From the NCBI RefSeq assembly GCF_000981585.1, contig NZ_LN831776.1, positions 1,007,001-1,071,000 on the forward strand: a stretch of 64,000 nucleotides of DNA, read 5' to 3'. Below are positions 17,279-26,056 of the stretch, one piece after another. The DNA comes from Paenibacillus riograndensis SBR5 (GTDB taxonomy: Bacteria > Bacillota > Bacilli > Paenibacillales > Paenibacillaceae). Made by a program: the position numbers and the translations under genes. Each line of letters starts with the position of its first letter. Position 1 is the first letter of the stretch. A model generated the notes under the pieces. It was not told the DNA's origin and did no database searches. It worked only from the letters and a program-made list of their open reading frames with translations.

Positions 17279-18691
17279 ATGTTGCGACAAAGAAAATCGC
17301 TCTTCACTGTAATGGCACTGGTCCTGATGCTTGCCGCTGTACTGTCTGCATGCTCGAAATCCGGTTCAGAAAGCTCTAATACCTCCGCGTCTTCCGGGAG
17401 TTCCGGGAATTCCGGATCCAAGGAGAAGATTACCTTGCGGATGACGGTCTGGGGTTCGCCCGAAGAAGTGGCTCCATACAAAAAAGCCATCCAGAGGTTT
17501 GAGGACAAATTCCCTAATATCAAGGTAGAGCTTCAGCATATTGCTGCTGATTATGATACCAAGCTTACAACTATGGTGGCCGGAAACGATGTTCCGGATG
17601 TCGCCATGATGGAATCCGGCACCATCGCTTTCCCTCTGGCCGAGCAGGGGAAGTTCTATAATCTCCAGGAATTTCTCGATCATGATGCTGATATCAGCCC
17701 CGATACGCTGGTTCCCAATATTATCTATTCACTGGAGCCGGGAAATGTAATCGGCATCGGTCCGGGACCCGAGTCTTTCGGCCTGTTCTACAATGAGGAT
17801 ATCTTTAAGGAAGCCGGAATTGCACCACCTCCGTCGAATGTAGCCGATGCCTGGACCTGGGATGAATTCGTGGAGACCGCCAAGAAGCTGACCGTGGACA
17901 CGAACGGCAAAACAGCGGCTGATCCGGATTTCGATCCCCGCAAAATCAAACAATACGGAGTGAATGCCTCTACCTGGTGGGGAGTGTACAGCAACTTTAT
18001 CTACTCCAACGGCGGAGACTTTATCTCGGCGGATGGAAAGTCGTTCGGACTCAACCAGCCGGAGGCTGTAGAAGCCATTCAGAAAATATCAGATCTGATG
18101 AACGTATATCATGTATCGCCTTCCCCCGTGCAGTCGAAGAATATCCCGGCTACGAATGTAGCTCTCCAGACCAAAAAGGTAGCGATGACCATCGACGGGC
18201 AATGGGCGAGCGCAGGGCTGGCGCAATCCAAGTTCAATTTCAATGTCGGAGTTATGCCTGTTCTGAAAGAGCCGGTGACTACCGTGGTCTGCGCGATGTT
18301 TTCTATCTTCAAGTCTACTGAGCATCCCCAGGAAGCATGGGAACTCATGAAAGCGCTTGTTGACCCGGAGGCTTCAATAGATATGATTACAGCCGGCACC
18401 TGGATGCCTTCCCTCAAGGATTGGTACACGGACCCCGCGCTGCTGGCAAAATGGACAGAAAATCTGGAGGCAAGACCCTCCGGCTATAAAGAGGCGATTG
18501 TTGATGTGATTCTGACGAAAGGGCATCAGACGCCGACAGGCTATGTGAAGAATTTCAATAATATTATGGATATCGTCAATCCTGCCTTGGATAAGGTGTG
18601 GCTCGGCCAGCAATCGGCCCAGGAAGCGATGGATTCCATTGCGGCAAAAGTGCAGGCACAAATCAAGGGACGCCGCGATATCAAGGAATAG
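17279..18691 (+). CDS. Sugar ABC transporter solute-binding lipoprotein (CUT1)
   Basis: 470 residues from the ATG that follows GAGAGGGG by 8 nt; a TTG 24 nt upstream is in frame but has no ribosome site. The signal peptide ends in lipobox LSAC, so the protein is lipid-anchored at about residue 23. The mature part matches family 1 extracellular binding proteins (KITLRMTVWGSPEEV start; MTIDGQWA in the hinge region; AWELMKALVDPE late). It is the first gene after the YesN/YesM pair and precedes two permeases and GH43, so it likely binds an arabino- or xylo-oligosaccharide. No ATPase gene is nearby; a shared MsmK-type ATPase is expected. Confidence 0.92.
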   Translation: MLRQRKSLFTVMALVLMLAAVLSACSKSGSESSNTSASSGSSGNSGSKEKITLRMTVWGSPEEVAPYKKAIQRFEDKFPNIKVELQHIAADYDTKLTTMVAGNDVPDVAMMESGTIAFPLAEQGKFYNLQEFLDHDADISPDTLVPNIIYSLEPGNVIGIGPGPESFGLFYNEDIFKEAGIAPPPSNVADAWTWDEFVETAKKLTVDTNGKTAADPDFDPRKIKQYGVNASTWWGVYSNFIYSNGGDFISADGKSFGLNQPEAVEAIQKISDLMNVYHVSPSPVQSKNIPATNVALQTKKVAMTIDGQWASAGLAQSKFNFNVGVMPVLKEPVTTVVCAMFSIFKSTEHPQEAWELMKALVDPEASIDMITAGTWMPSLKDWYTDPALLAKWTENLEARPSGYKEAIVDVILTKGHQTPTGYVKNFNNIMDIVNPALDKVWLGQQSAQEAMDSIAAKVQAQIKGRRDIKE

Positions 18692-18704
18692 ACTGGAGGC
18701 AGGT

Positions 18705-19592
18705 ATGCGAAAGGGAATGTTCTACGGGCTGTTGTTCACCGCCCCCGCCATACTCGGATTTGCCGTCTTTACACTGGGTCCCATGATTGCAAGCCTGGTG
18801 CTCAGCCTGACCGACTACAATGTCTTCAAAGAGCAGACCTCTTTTACCGGCCTGGATCATTATATACGGCTGTTCTCCGGCGAGGATGAACTGTTCTATC
18901 AATCGCTGGGCGCAACCTTCTATTTCGTCGTGCTGCGTGTGCCTGCCGTGATTATCCTGTCCTTCGCCGTCGCGCTGCTGCTGAATCTCAATGTGAAGGG
19001 CCGGGCGATATTCCGCACGATTATCTATCTCCCGAGCATCGTACCGGCGGTGGCGTCGGCCATGATCTGGATGTGGCTGCTTAATCCCGATCTCGGTCTG
19101 ATCAACTCGCTGTTAAGCCGGCTGCATCTGCCGACCAGCGGCTGGCTGTATTCGGAGGAAAGCGTCATTCCGTCGGTCGTTCTCACCACATTGTGGGGCA
19201 TCGGAAGCACGGTGATTATTTTCCTCGCGGGCCTTTCCGGCATCCCCCGGCAATATTATGAAGCGATTGAGGTCGATGGAGGCGGCTGGTTCCACAGGCT
19301 GCGCCACGTGACGATTCCGATGGTGACCCCCACGATTTTCTTCAATACGATCATGACCATTATCGGCTCCTTCCAGGTCTTCAACGAAGCCTATATTTTG
19401 ACGCAAGGCGGACCGAACAACAAAAGTCTCTTCTACGTATTTTATCTGTGGAGAACGGGCTTCCGGGATGCCGATATGGGTTATGCGTCTGCGCTGGCCT
19501 GGATTTTGTTTGTGATTATTCTGTTCTTTACCGTTATCGTCTTCAGAACCTCGAAGTCCTGGGTATATTACGAAGGAGGGGAACGTTCTTGA
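18705..19592 (+). CDS. Sugar ABC transporter permease (MalF/UgpA type)
   Basis: 295 residues with six membrane helices. The EAA loop is visible as YEAIEVDGGGWFHRLRHVTI, typical of CUT1 inner-membrane subunits. I start at the ATG with GGAGG 5 nt upstream, 13 nt after the binding-protein stop. The stop overlaps the start of the next permease. Confidence 0.93.
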   Translation: MRKGMFYGLLFTAPAILGFAVFTLGPMIASLVLSLTDYNVFKEQTSFTGLDHYIRLFSGEDELFYQSLGATFYFVVLRVPAVIILSFAVALLLNLNVKGRAIFRTIIYLPSIVPAVASAMIWMWLLNPDLGLINSLLSRLHLPTSGWLYSEESVIPSVVLTTLWGIGSTVIIFLAGLSGIPRQYYEAIEVDGGGWFHRLRHVTIPMVTPTIFFNTIMTIIGSFQVFNEAYILTQGGPNNKSLFYVFYLWRTGFRDADMGYASALAWILFVIILFFTVIVFRTSKSWVYYEGGERS

Positions 19593-20419
19593 GGCAATCG
19601 AAGCTGACACTTGCCGCAGGTTATGGAGCGCTTGTACTCATCTCGGGAATGTTCATCATTCCGTTTGTATGGCTGGTCCGCAGCTCATTGATGAATTTAT
19701 CGCAGATTTTCACCATGCCTCCGGAATGGATTCCGGCCCCGTTTCAATGGAGCAATTTTCAGAGGGCGCTCACGGCGCTGCCGTTTGACACCTTTTTCAA
19801 GAATACGCTTATTATTGTGGTCTCGGTGCTTGTGGGGACTGTCATTACGAGCACGATCGGAGCCTTTGGATTTTCACGGATTCAGTGGAAGGGCAGGGAT
19901 ACCGTATTCGCCATTCTGATGACCAGCATGATGCTGCCGGCGGCGGTAACGATGATACCGAGCTTTCTGGGCTGGCAGGCGCTGGGCTTCTATGATACAT
20001 TATATCCGCTCATTATCCCCGCTTACTTCGGCGGCGGAATCTTCAATATTTTCCTGCTGCGGCAGTTCTATTTAACGATTCCGCGTGATTTTGATGAGGC
20101 GGCCTTTGTGGACGGGGCCAGTTATTGGCAAATCTATACCCGCATCATTTTCCCTTTGAGCCGTTCCGCCGTGATCGTGGTCGCTTTATTCAGCTTCCTG
20201 GCCTCCTGGAACGACTTCATGGGACCGCTGATTTATTTGAAGAGCGACAGCCTTTTCACCCTTGCTCTGGGCCTGCAAATGTTCCAGGGCTCCTACACCG
20301 CACAGTGGGATCTGCTGATGGCAGCTTCAGCCACGGTTGTACTGCCTTGTGTCATTGTGTTTCTGGCCGGCCAGCGCTACTTTCTGGAGGGCATAACCTT
20401 AACGGGATTAAAAGGATAA
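19589..20419 (+). CDS. Sugar ABC transporter permease (MalG type)
   Basis: 276 residues, six membrane helices, with EAA loop FDEAAFVDGASYWQIYTRII. The start is a TTG that overlaps the stop of the upstream permease and is preceded by GGAGGGG; longer upstream frames run inside that gene and would add an implausible N-terminus. It forms the channel with the MalF-type partner. Confidence 0.92.
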   Translation: MRQSKLTLAAGYGALVLISGMFIIPFVWLVRSSLMNLSQIFTMPPEWIPAPFQWSNFQRALTALPFDTFFKNTLIIVVSVLVGTVITSTIGAFGFSRIQWKGRDTVFAILMTSMMLPAAVTMIPSFLGWQALGFYDTLYPLIIPAYFGGGIFNIFLLRQFYLTIPRDFDEAAFVDGASYWQIYTRIIFPLSRSAVIVVALFSFLASWNDFMGPLIYLKSDSLFTLALGLQMFQGSYTAQWDLLMAASATVVLPCVIVFLAGQRYFLEGITLTGLKG

Positions 20420-20432
20420 AGGAGGATGTCCG

Positions 20433-21341
20433 TTGAAAGAAGAGCATCTGCTGAAAGGGATAACGAACCCTGTCATACCCGGCTGGTATGCGGACCCGGA
20501 GGCAAGAACCTATCAAGGCAGGCATTGGATTTATGCCACCAGGTCTTTTACGGAATATACGCAGCAGATGAATCTGGATGCTTTCAGTTCTGTGGATCTG
20601 ATCCATTGGAACAAACACGACAGCATTATTGAGATGAAGGATTTCCCCTGGATCTGGAGAGCGGTGTGGGCACCTACCCAGATTGAGCATCAGGGCAGGC
20701 ATTACCTTGTATTCGCCTCCAACGATATCCAGAAGGACGGGGAAGCCGGAGGACTGGAGATTGCCGTTGCGGATTCCCCGGAAGGCCCTTACAGGGGCTA
20801 TCTCGGCAAGCCGCTGATTGACCGTTTCATTCACGGCGCCCAGCCGATCGACGCCCATTTGTTCAAGGATGATGACGGCGCGGTCTATCTCTTTTACGGA
20901 GGCTGGGGACACTGCAACGTGGCCCGGATGAATGAGGATATGACCGGATTTGTTGCTTTTTCCGATGGGCAGACGGTCCGTTCCATTACGCCTCCGGGTT
21001 ATGTGGAGGGGCCATGCATGATCAGGAAGGACGGCCTCTATTATCTGATGTGGTCCATGGGCGGATGGACCAACGGCACCTATCGTGTGGCCTACGGCGT
21101 CAGCGCCAGTCCGCTCGGGCCATTCGCCAACGAGGGAACCATTCTGGAAAGGCAGGAGCCTGTGGCGGAGGGCCCCGGCCATCACGGATATTTGCATCTA
21201 CCCGATGAGGATGAATGGCTGATTGTCTATCACCGGCGAATCATCGGGGACAAGGAGCCTGGCAACCGCGTGTTATGCATCGACCGGATGGAATTTGAGG
21301 CCGGAAGGATTAAGCCGGTAATCATGACCGATCGCTGGTAA
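20433..21341 (+). CDS. Glycoside hydrolase family 43 enzyme
   Basis: 302 residues, a single five-bladed propeller. The three GH43 carboxylates are in place: base Asp in PGWYADPEA (about 21), pKa-modulating Asp in QPIDAHLFKDDDG and acid Glu in GYVEGPCMI. No signal peptide, so it works inside the cell on imported oligosaccharides as an arabinofuranosidase, arabinanase or beta-xylosidase. TTG start with GGAGG 7 nt upstream, 13 nt after the permease stop: last gene of the transporter operon. Confidence 0.92.
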   Translation: MKEEHLLKGITNPVIPGWYADPEARTYQGRHWIYATRSFTEYTQQMNLDAFSSVDLIHWNKHDSIIEMKDFPWIWRAVWAPTQIEHQGRHYLVFASNDIQKDGEAGGLEIAVADSPEGPYRGYLGKPLIDRFIHGAQPIDAHLFKDDDGAVYLFYGGWGHCNVARMNEDMTGFVAFSDGQTVRSITPPGYVEGPCMIRKDGLYYLMWSMGGWTNGTYRVAYGVSASPLGPFANEGTILERQEPVAEGPGHHGYLHLPDEDEWLIVYHRRIIGDKEPGNRVLCIDRMEFEAGRIKPVIMTDRW

Positions 21342-21360
21342 GCGCTCTTTGCGAATACGC

Positions 21361-21462
21361 CGAAGGCCGGTTCGCCTGAAAACAACGGTAGAAATGCCGT
21401 TGTTGGAGCGCTGAAGGCCGGTTCGCCCGGAAACAACGGTAGAAATGCCGTTGTTGAAGTGA
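21361..21462. repeat. Two tandem copies of an AACAACGG hairpin repeat
   Basis: A unit of about 50 bp occurs twice in a row: GAAGGCCGGTTCGCC, then AACAACGG-tagaaatg-CCGTTGTT. Each copy makes an 8-bp perfect stem. A third copy lies at 42908-42972. Non-coding. Confidence 0.8.
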
Positions 21463-21565
21463 GGCCGGCGGTTTCCCCTTATCTTGGGACCTATAAAGTT
21501 GGGGAATCCGCCGGTCTAGCTATCCTAATTCCAACTAGCGCTATCTCACCGGCCTCTTCGTCAGC

Positions 21566-21762
21566 GCTAGTTGGAAAAAGGGAGCTTATTTCTCCCCAAA
21601 ATCAATAATTGTGAGAGTTAAGTGGAAAAAGGGAACTTAATTGGACCATATTACCTCGTCAGCGGCGAAATGGGCTGAATTAATGTACCTTTTTCCACTT
21701 AATCTGCGGAGAGCATGGTGTTTGAGCAAATTAGTTAACCTTTTTCCACTTGGATTGGCCGA
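21566..21762. repeat. Four copies of a GGAAAAAGG short repeat, two in each orientation
   Basis: TTGGAAAAAGGGAGCTTATT and AAGTGGAAAAAGGGAACTTA face the inverted copies TAATGTACCTTTTTCCACTT and AGTTAACCTTTTTCCACTT. The pairs could fold back on each other. The rest of 21463-21868 holds no gene that I can see. Confidence 0.65.
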
Positions 21763-21868
21763 AGGGTTCATAAAGGGTTCTTCAGGGATCTGATCCGCTC
21801 GAATTTACCCTGGTTGAACTTATCTCCGCAGGTTAGCCGACAAGGCCGCCCCTCATCACACCCCCCCA

Positions 21869-22810
21869 TCACACCCACCCCGTAAACTCCAATATCGACG
21901 CCTTTGCCGATTGCGCTTCGGCTTGTGCGCCTTTCCGCCATTGCTTGGGGGACTCTCCCATAAGCCTGGAGAAGCAGCGGTTGAAGCTGGAGATGGAGTG
22001 AAAGCCGACTTGCCCGGAGATCGAAAGAATGGAGTGATCAGTGCTTTTTAACTGCTTGCAGGCTTCTTCGATTCGGGTCCTGCTCAGGAAATCGAGGGGG
22101 GCAACTCCCATGATTTCATGGAATTTTCGGCGGAAATGGGTTGTGCTTAAGTGGCATAGCCCGGCTATGGAATCGATGGTGATGGGGGTCATGTAGTTTT
22201 TCGTGATATGCTCCAGCGCCGGGGAAATGACAAAATCGCCTTTCAGGCTATGCTCTGCTTCTTGTTCTGCCAGCATTTCATTCGTGGAATGAATTCTAAG
22301 GAGCTCTATATAAAGGGATAGCAATAAGCCGTAGGCGTTTTCCTGGTAGTAGGGCTTCTGCTGCTTCAGTTCCTCTACAACCGACGTGGCAAGGGTATAC
22401 ACCTTGGGATATTGCTCCTTGTTCAATATACAGTTCTTTCCTGTCACCGCCCATAAATTCGGCTCGAAGCTGCTGTATGCGCTTTTGAAGGAATGCTGAA
22501 AGAGGTCCTCCGGCGAAAAGAAGAGATAGGACCACAGGCTGGCGGTATCCGGCGAACTGTATGTCGTATGGGGGAGATACCTCGGGATGAAGGTTACGTC
22601 ACCGGCTGTAAAAGGTACCGCTTCCCCTTTGATCTCCATGATGCCGCTGTCGGAATAGCAGATGCCAATCTCCAAATGGTTATGGAAATGGAGGTGCTCG
22701 CTTCGGATATCGGAAATCTTCCAGCGTTCCCCGCTTAACAGCAAGACCGGAAAATCGATGGGCAGACTATAGTGGCGGTATTCAATAACGGGCTTCTTTT
22801 TTCTGGGCAT
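21869..22810 (-). CDS. AraC-family regulator with cupin sensor domain
   Basis: 313 residues. The N-terminal half is a cupin-like sugar-sensing domain (HFHNHLEIGICYSDSG; FIPRYLPHTTYSS). The C-terminal 100 residues hold two helix-turn-helices: IAGLCHLSTTHFRRKFHEIM, then ILSISGQVGFHSISSFNRCF. It is divergent from the GH105-type gene, with 195 bp between them, and probably activates it. Sugar ligand unknown. Confidence 0.9.
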   Translation of the reverse strand: MPRKKKPVIEYRHYSLPIDFPVLLLSGERWKISDIRSEHLHFHNHLEIGICYSDSGIMEIKGEAVPFTAGDVTFIPRYLPHTTYSSPDTASLWSYLFFSPEDLFQHSFKSAYSSFEPNLWAVTGKNCILNKEQYPKVYTLATSVVEELKQQKPYYQENAYGLLLSLYIELLRIHSTNEMLAEQEAEHSLKGDFVISPALEHITKNYMTPITIDSIAGLCHLSTTHFRRKFHEIMGVAPLDFLSRTRIEEACKQLKSTDHSILSISGQVGFHSISSFNRCFSRLMGESPKQWRKGAQAEAQSAKASILEFTGWV

Positions 22811-22931
22811 ATTGAAGTACTCCTGCTCTCATTGACGTTAATTTTGGAATTATGAATAAATGATTGGAATTGCGCAGTTTTGCTGCGAATGTGCTTAGAT
22901 GTAGACCATTATACTGCTTACAATAGAAGAC

Positions 22932-22945
22932 ATAAAGCGTTTACA
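22932..22945 (+). promoter_or_regulatory. Candidate cre site upstream of the GH105-type gene
   Basis: ATAAAGCGTTTACA matches the CcpA consensus in 12 of 14 positions and lies just downstream of -10-like TATACT (22910-22915), a usual roadblock position. Confidence 0.5.
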
Positions 22946-23005
22946 AGCTTGCGGACGGCTCTCAAGCGCCTTTGGGGGGCGTGTGTATCAGAGAGGGGAA
23001 TTTAA

Positions 23006-24037
23006 ATGCTTCAACTGAAGGTTGACAGGGAAGAAATCCTAAGTATTATCGACAGGGTCACCAGAAAAACACTGGCGATGGATTTAACCTGGGAATGGCC
23101 CTGCGGGGTGGCTTATTATGGGGTGTCCAGAGCTTACCAGACCACGGGGAATAAAGAGTATTTGGATAGGCTTGTCCAGTGGACGGATGAATATATCGGG
23201 CTGGGCCTGCCGGACTGGACAGTGAACACCTGTGCCATGGGCCACATGCTGATTACCTTGTATGAAGAGACAGGGAACCAGAAATATTGGGATATTGTGA
23301 TGAGCAAGGTGGATTATATCCGGAACGATGCGCTCAGGTTCGGGGACAAGGTGCTGCAGCATACCGTATCCGTGTCCAATGATTTTCCGGAGCAGGCCTG
23401 GGCGGATACGTTGTTTATGGCGGCATTTTTTCTGCTCCGCGCAGGAAGCAAAATCAACGACCAGGACTTGATCCAAGATGCCCTCAATCAGTATTACTGG
23501 CATATCAAATATCTGCAAGACCCCGGCAGCGGATTCTGGTTCCATGGTTACAATCATGTGCAGCAGGATCATATGTCCGGTTTATTCTGGGGGAGGGCGA
23601 ATGCCTGGGGCGCCTATACCATGTCGCAGGTCAAACCGCTTTTGAAGGACTGGTATTTGTACCCGCAGTGTATGGATGTGGAGTGTTCGCTCCGGGATCA
23701 GCTGGCGGCGCTGAAGCTTGTTCAGACGGAGAACGGCTTGTGGCGGACGGTGCTGGATGATGAAGAATCCTATGAGGAAGTATCTGCATCCTGCGGGATT
23801 GCGGCGGCTATGATCAACAACGGCAATCCGCTGCATACCAAATATGTGCAAAAGGCCCTGCAAGGCATCCTGCAAAATATCAGCGAAGACGGGCGGGTAC
23901 TTGGTGTGTCCGGCGGCACAGCGGTGATGAAGGACCGGGAAGGGTACCGCAACATCCCCAAAGACTGGATTCAGGGCTGGGGCCAAGGCCTGGCACTGGC
24001 TTTTCTGTCCGATATGCTTAAGCAGCGGAATGAATAG
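23006..24037 (+). CDS. GH105/GH88-type unsaturated uronyl hydrolase (YesR/YteR-like)
   Basis: 343 residues forming a predicted (alpha/alpha)6 barrel. The conserved Asp lies in WADTLFMAAFFLL, the position of the catalytic acid of YteR, and LFWGRANAWGAY and EVSASCGIAAAM are family segments. It should remove unsaturated galacturonic acid from rhamnogalacturonan or related oligosaccharides after lyase cleavage. No signal peptide, so it acts in the cytoplasm. GGGG-rich site before the ATG. With the adjacent AraC gene and GH43 operon it suggests a pectin-side-chain diet. Confidence 0.88.
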   Translation: MLQLKVDREEILSIIDRVTRKTLAMDLTWEWPCGVAYYGVSRAYQTTGNKEYLDRLVQWTDEYIGLGLPDWTVNTCAMGHMLITLYEETGNQKYWDIVMSKVDYIRNDALRFGDKVLQHTVSVSNDFPEQAWADTLFMAAFFLLRAGSKINDQDLIQDALNQYYWHIKYLQDPGSGFWFHGYNHVQQDHMSGLFWGRANAWGAYTMSQVKPLLKDWYLYPQCMDVECSLRDQLAALKLVQTENGLWRTVLDDEESYEEVSASCGIAAAMINNGNPLHTKYVQKALQGILQNISEDGRVLGVSGGTAVMKDREGYRNIPKDWIQGWGQGLALAFLSDMLKQRNE

Positions 24038-24057
24038 AGTAAGTAATACGCTACAGG

Positions 24058-24110
24058 GTAACTTTGAAGGCGGTTGAACAAACGGCTTCACGGTTACTCT
24101 TGTTTTTTTT
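24058..24110 (+). terminator. Terminator after the GH105-type gene
   Basis: GTAAC-TTTGAAG ... CTTCACG-GTTAC forms an interrupted stem followed by an eight-T run. It insulates the sugar locus from the defence-like operon. Confidence 0.7.
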
Positions 24111-24177
24111 GCTCAAATATCTCCCGGGATACTGAAAAGCTCCCATAAAGGTGTTATTAGTAGTTCAAAGATAGATG

Positions 24178-24183
24178 TATAAT
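24178..24183 (+). promoter_or_regulatory. Probable -10 element of the four-gene operon
   Basis: TATAAT sits 37 nt before the first ATG. The region at the -35 distance is poor (TATTAG), so the promoter may need an activator or be weak. Confidence 0.4.
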
Positions 24184-24220
24184 ATAGGAAGTATAATTTT
24201 GTTTGGCGGAGGTCTGATGG

Positions 24221-26056
24221 ATGACGGAAGAAACCACAAGGTTAAGCAAAGAAATTAGGAATATGATCGATATTGTTTATTCAGGTACAAATAATGCTTT
24301 GGCTGTTGCCGATCAATTAACATTTTTTTGGAGTGTCTTTTTACTCGCGGCCGATGGTCCAATATCGTTGAAGTACCCCTATAAAATGCGGACCTCCTAC
24401 ACTTGGGGGGAATTGGTTGATGCCGAAGATGACGCTTATGAAGTTATTCAGATTAAAGTGTTGCCAGAGCTGTTGAAGGGCCACCCGGGCTATTTGCCGA
24501 AGAGAATGGCGAGTGGAGGGCTTAAGTTGACTGTCACAGAAACACAATGTTATTCACTTATAACGATTATAGATTCAATATATAAAAAATTGGACGGAGT
24601 GCCTGCATTTCGAATAAGTCTACTGGCACTATACGATTATATGCTGGATATTCTATTTAAAGGATCAATCGAAGGGGAAGACGAATGGATGAGCGGAGAA
24701 TCGGTTGATTTTATTGTATCGCTTGTTGATTCACATCTTCGAGTAGAAGGGAGGGGAGATTCGATCCACATTCATGACGCCCACTGCCGATCAGGACAAT
24801 TGCTTACAGCCAGTTATAGAGAACTTCCATTTATTGATCCACGGAAATCGCTTATCTCCGGACGTTCTTTATCTCCAATTATGACCCGTATATCCACTTT
24901 TCGCTTCCTTTTGTCGGGTATTCATCGATTTAGTGTGTTGAACAGGGACCCGCTAGTCTACCCCTCCCGTTCATTCAGTAAAGCTGCACGAAAGAATATA
25001 GCAGATCGAATGGATGTGAATGAGATCGTCTACATTCTTCCCCCGCGCTCAATAACATTTGATTCCAGAGAGCTCTCTGATCCCGGACTTATTGAACAAT
25101 CAGATCACGCAGGAGTAGAGTTATCCTATTTGCTCTATGGTTTGAATAGCTGTGCACCCGGGGGGTGGGCTTTTGCTGTGCTCCCGGATGAATTGCTGAA
25201 GACCGAAGGGGTTTCAATTCTAGAAAAGATAGAAACGATAGCCCAGATCCATTCCATTGTCCGCCTGCCGAAGGAGTCTAGCAGAATGAACATTGGAAAA
25301 AACTCATCTTTGGTAGTTATCTTGAAGGAGCCTTTGGGTATCCGGCAGCAGTTAGATGACATTAGGCGTTACGAACTGAGTGGATATAGGAAAGATGACA
25401 TCAAGCTTTTTTTTACGGAATATGAGCAGAAGGCGGGTCAGACTAGCGGGTCCAATCTTACTGGTTTTATCGAGGTTAGAAAGCCGAAACAGGTTAAGGC
25501 AGAGCTTGAAGAAAAATTATTGGAGAGAATCAGTAAGTTTGAAGGCCAATTGTCAAATCTAAAAGATCCATTATCAATTGAACAAAAGCTATTTAGCTGG
25601 CAGACCGATCTCTATGACCTCGGAAGCAAACAGGGAATCGCCCTCGCGTGGCAGCATCTCATTCATGATAACAGAATTAACACGGTACTCTCTAAAGAGG
25701 GGGAGGTAGTCTATGAGTTAAACCAAGCTGGTGAAAAGAGGGATGGATATGTTTCAATTGAATTGAGCGGGATTTTATCTCCACAGCAATGGCAGTTATA
25801 TATTGCTATTAGCCTTTCAGAATCTCCCATTGCTATTCATAAAGCAAGGCAAAGACTTTCTATGGAGGATCGGAGTGTTTTTACCATCCAGCAAGCCGTT
25901 GAGACAGTTCAAATGCTTGCCCGGATGGGAATGGTTGAGTGCATATACGAATCAGTCAATAGGGGTGCTGCATCCCCTGCCGACAATGAATGGATTGATC
26001 TCTGGATGAGAGTGCCAGAAGGAGGACGACAATGGAAATTCACAGCCTCTCGTTAG
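24221..26056 (+). CDS. Degenerate HsdM-like N6-methyltransferase-fold protein
   Basis: 611 residues laid out like type I restriction HsdM. Residues 11-45 and 135-170 match the HsdM N-terminal helical domain and its junction. The Rossmann core follows: motif I is IHIHDAHCRSG (HsdM: DPACGSG), the next strand is GRSLSPIMTRISTFRFLLSG (HsdM: GQE.NP.TY.LA.MN...G), motif IV is YILPPR at 271-276 where HsdM has NPPF, and GGWAFAVLPDELL plus IVRLPKESS match the late strands. Loss of the catalytic Asn/Asp and of the glycines for SAM binding predicts no methylation. A winged-helix-like tail lies at about 520-590. GGAGG 8 nt upstream. It overlaps the ATPase gene by 25 nt. Probably a DNA-binding or scaffold subunit. 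Confidence 0.8.
   Translation: MTEETTRLSKEIRNMIDIVYSGTNNALAVADQLTFFWSVFLLAADGPISLKYPYKMRTSYTWGELVDAEDDAYEVIQIKVLPELLKGHPGYLPKRMASGGLKLTVTETQCYSLITIIDSIYKKLDGVPAFRISLLALYDYMLDILFKGSIEGEDEWMSGESVDFIVSLVDSHLRVEGRGDSIHIHDAHCRSGQLLTASYRELPFIDPRKSLISGRSLSPIMTRISTFRFLLSGIHRFSVLNRDPLVYPSRSFSKAARKNIADRMDVNEIVYILPPRSITFDSRELSDPGLIEQSDHAGVELSYLLYGLNSCAPGGWAFAVLPDELLKTEGVSILEKIETIAQIHSIVRLPKESSRMNIGKNSSLVVILKEPLGIRQQLDDIRRYELSGYRKDDIKLFFTEYEQKAGQTSGSNLTGFIEVRKPKQVKAELEEKLLERISKFEGQLSNLKDPLSIEQKLFSWQTDLYDLGSKQGIALAWQHLIHDNRINTVLSKEGEVVYELNQAGEKRDGYVSIELSGILSPQQWQLYIAISLSESPIAIHKARQRLSMEDRSVFTIQQAVETVQMLARMGMVECIYESVNRGAASPADNEWIDLWMRVPEGGRQWKFTASR

Noticed and set aside
20352-21197. 281-codon minus-strand frame opposite the GH43 gene
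   Set aside because: GH43 carboxylates are on the plus strand; no ribosome site on the minus.
21361-21762. CRISPR array
   Set aside because: Copies are few, some inverted, with no uniform repeat-spacer spacing and no cas genes anywhere in the window.
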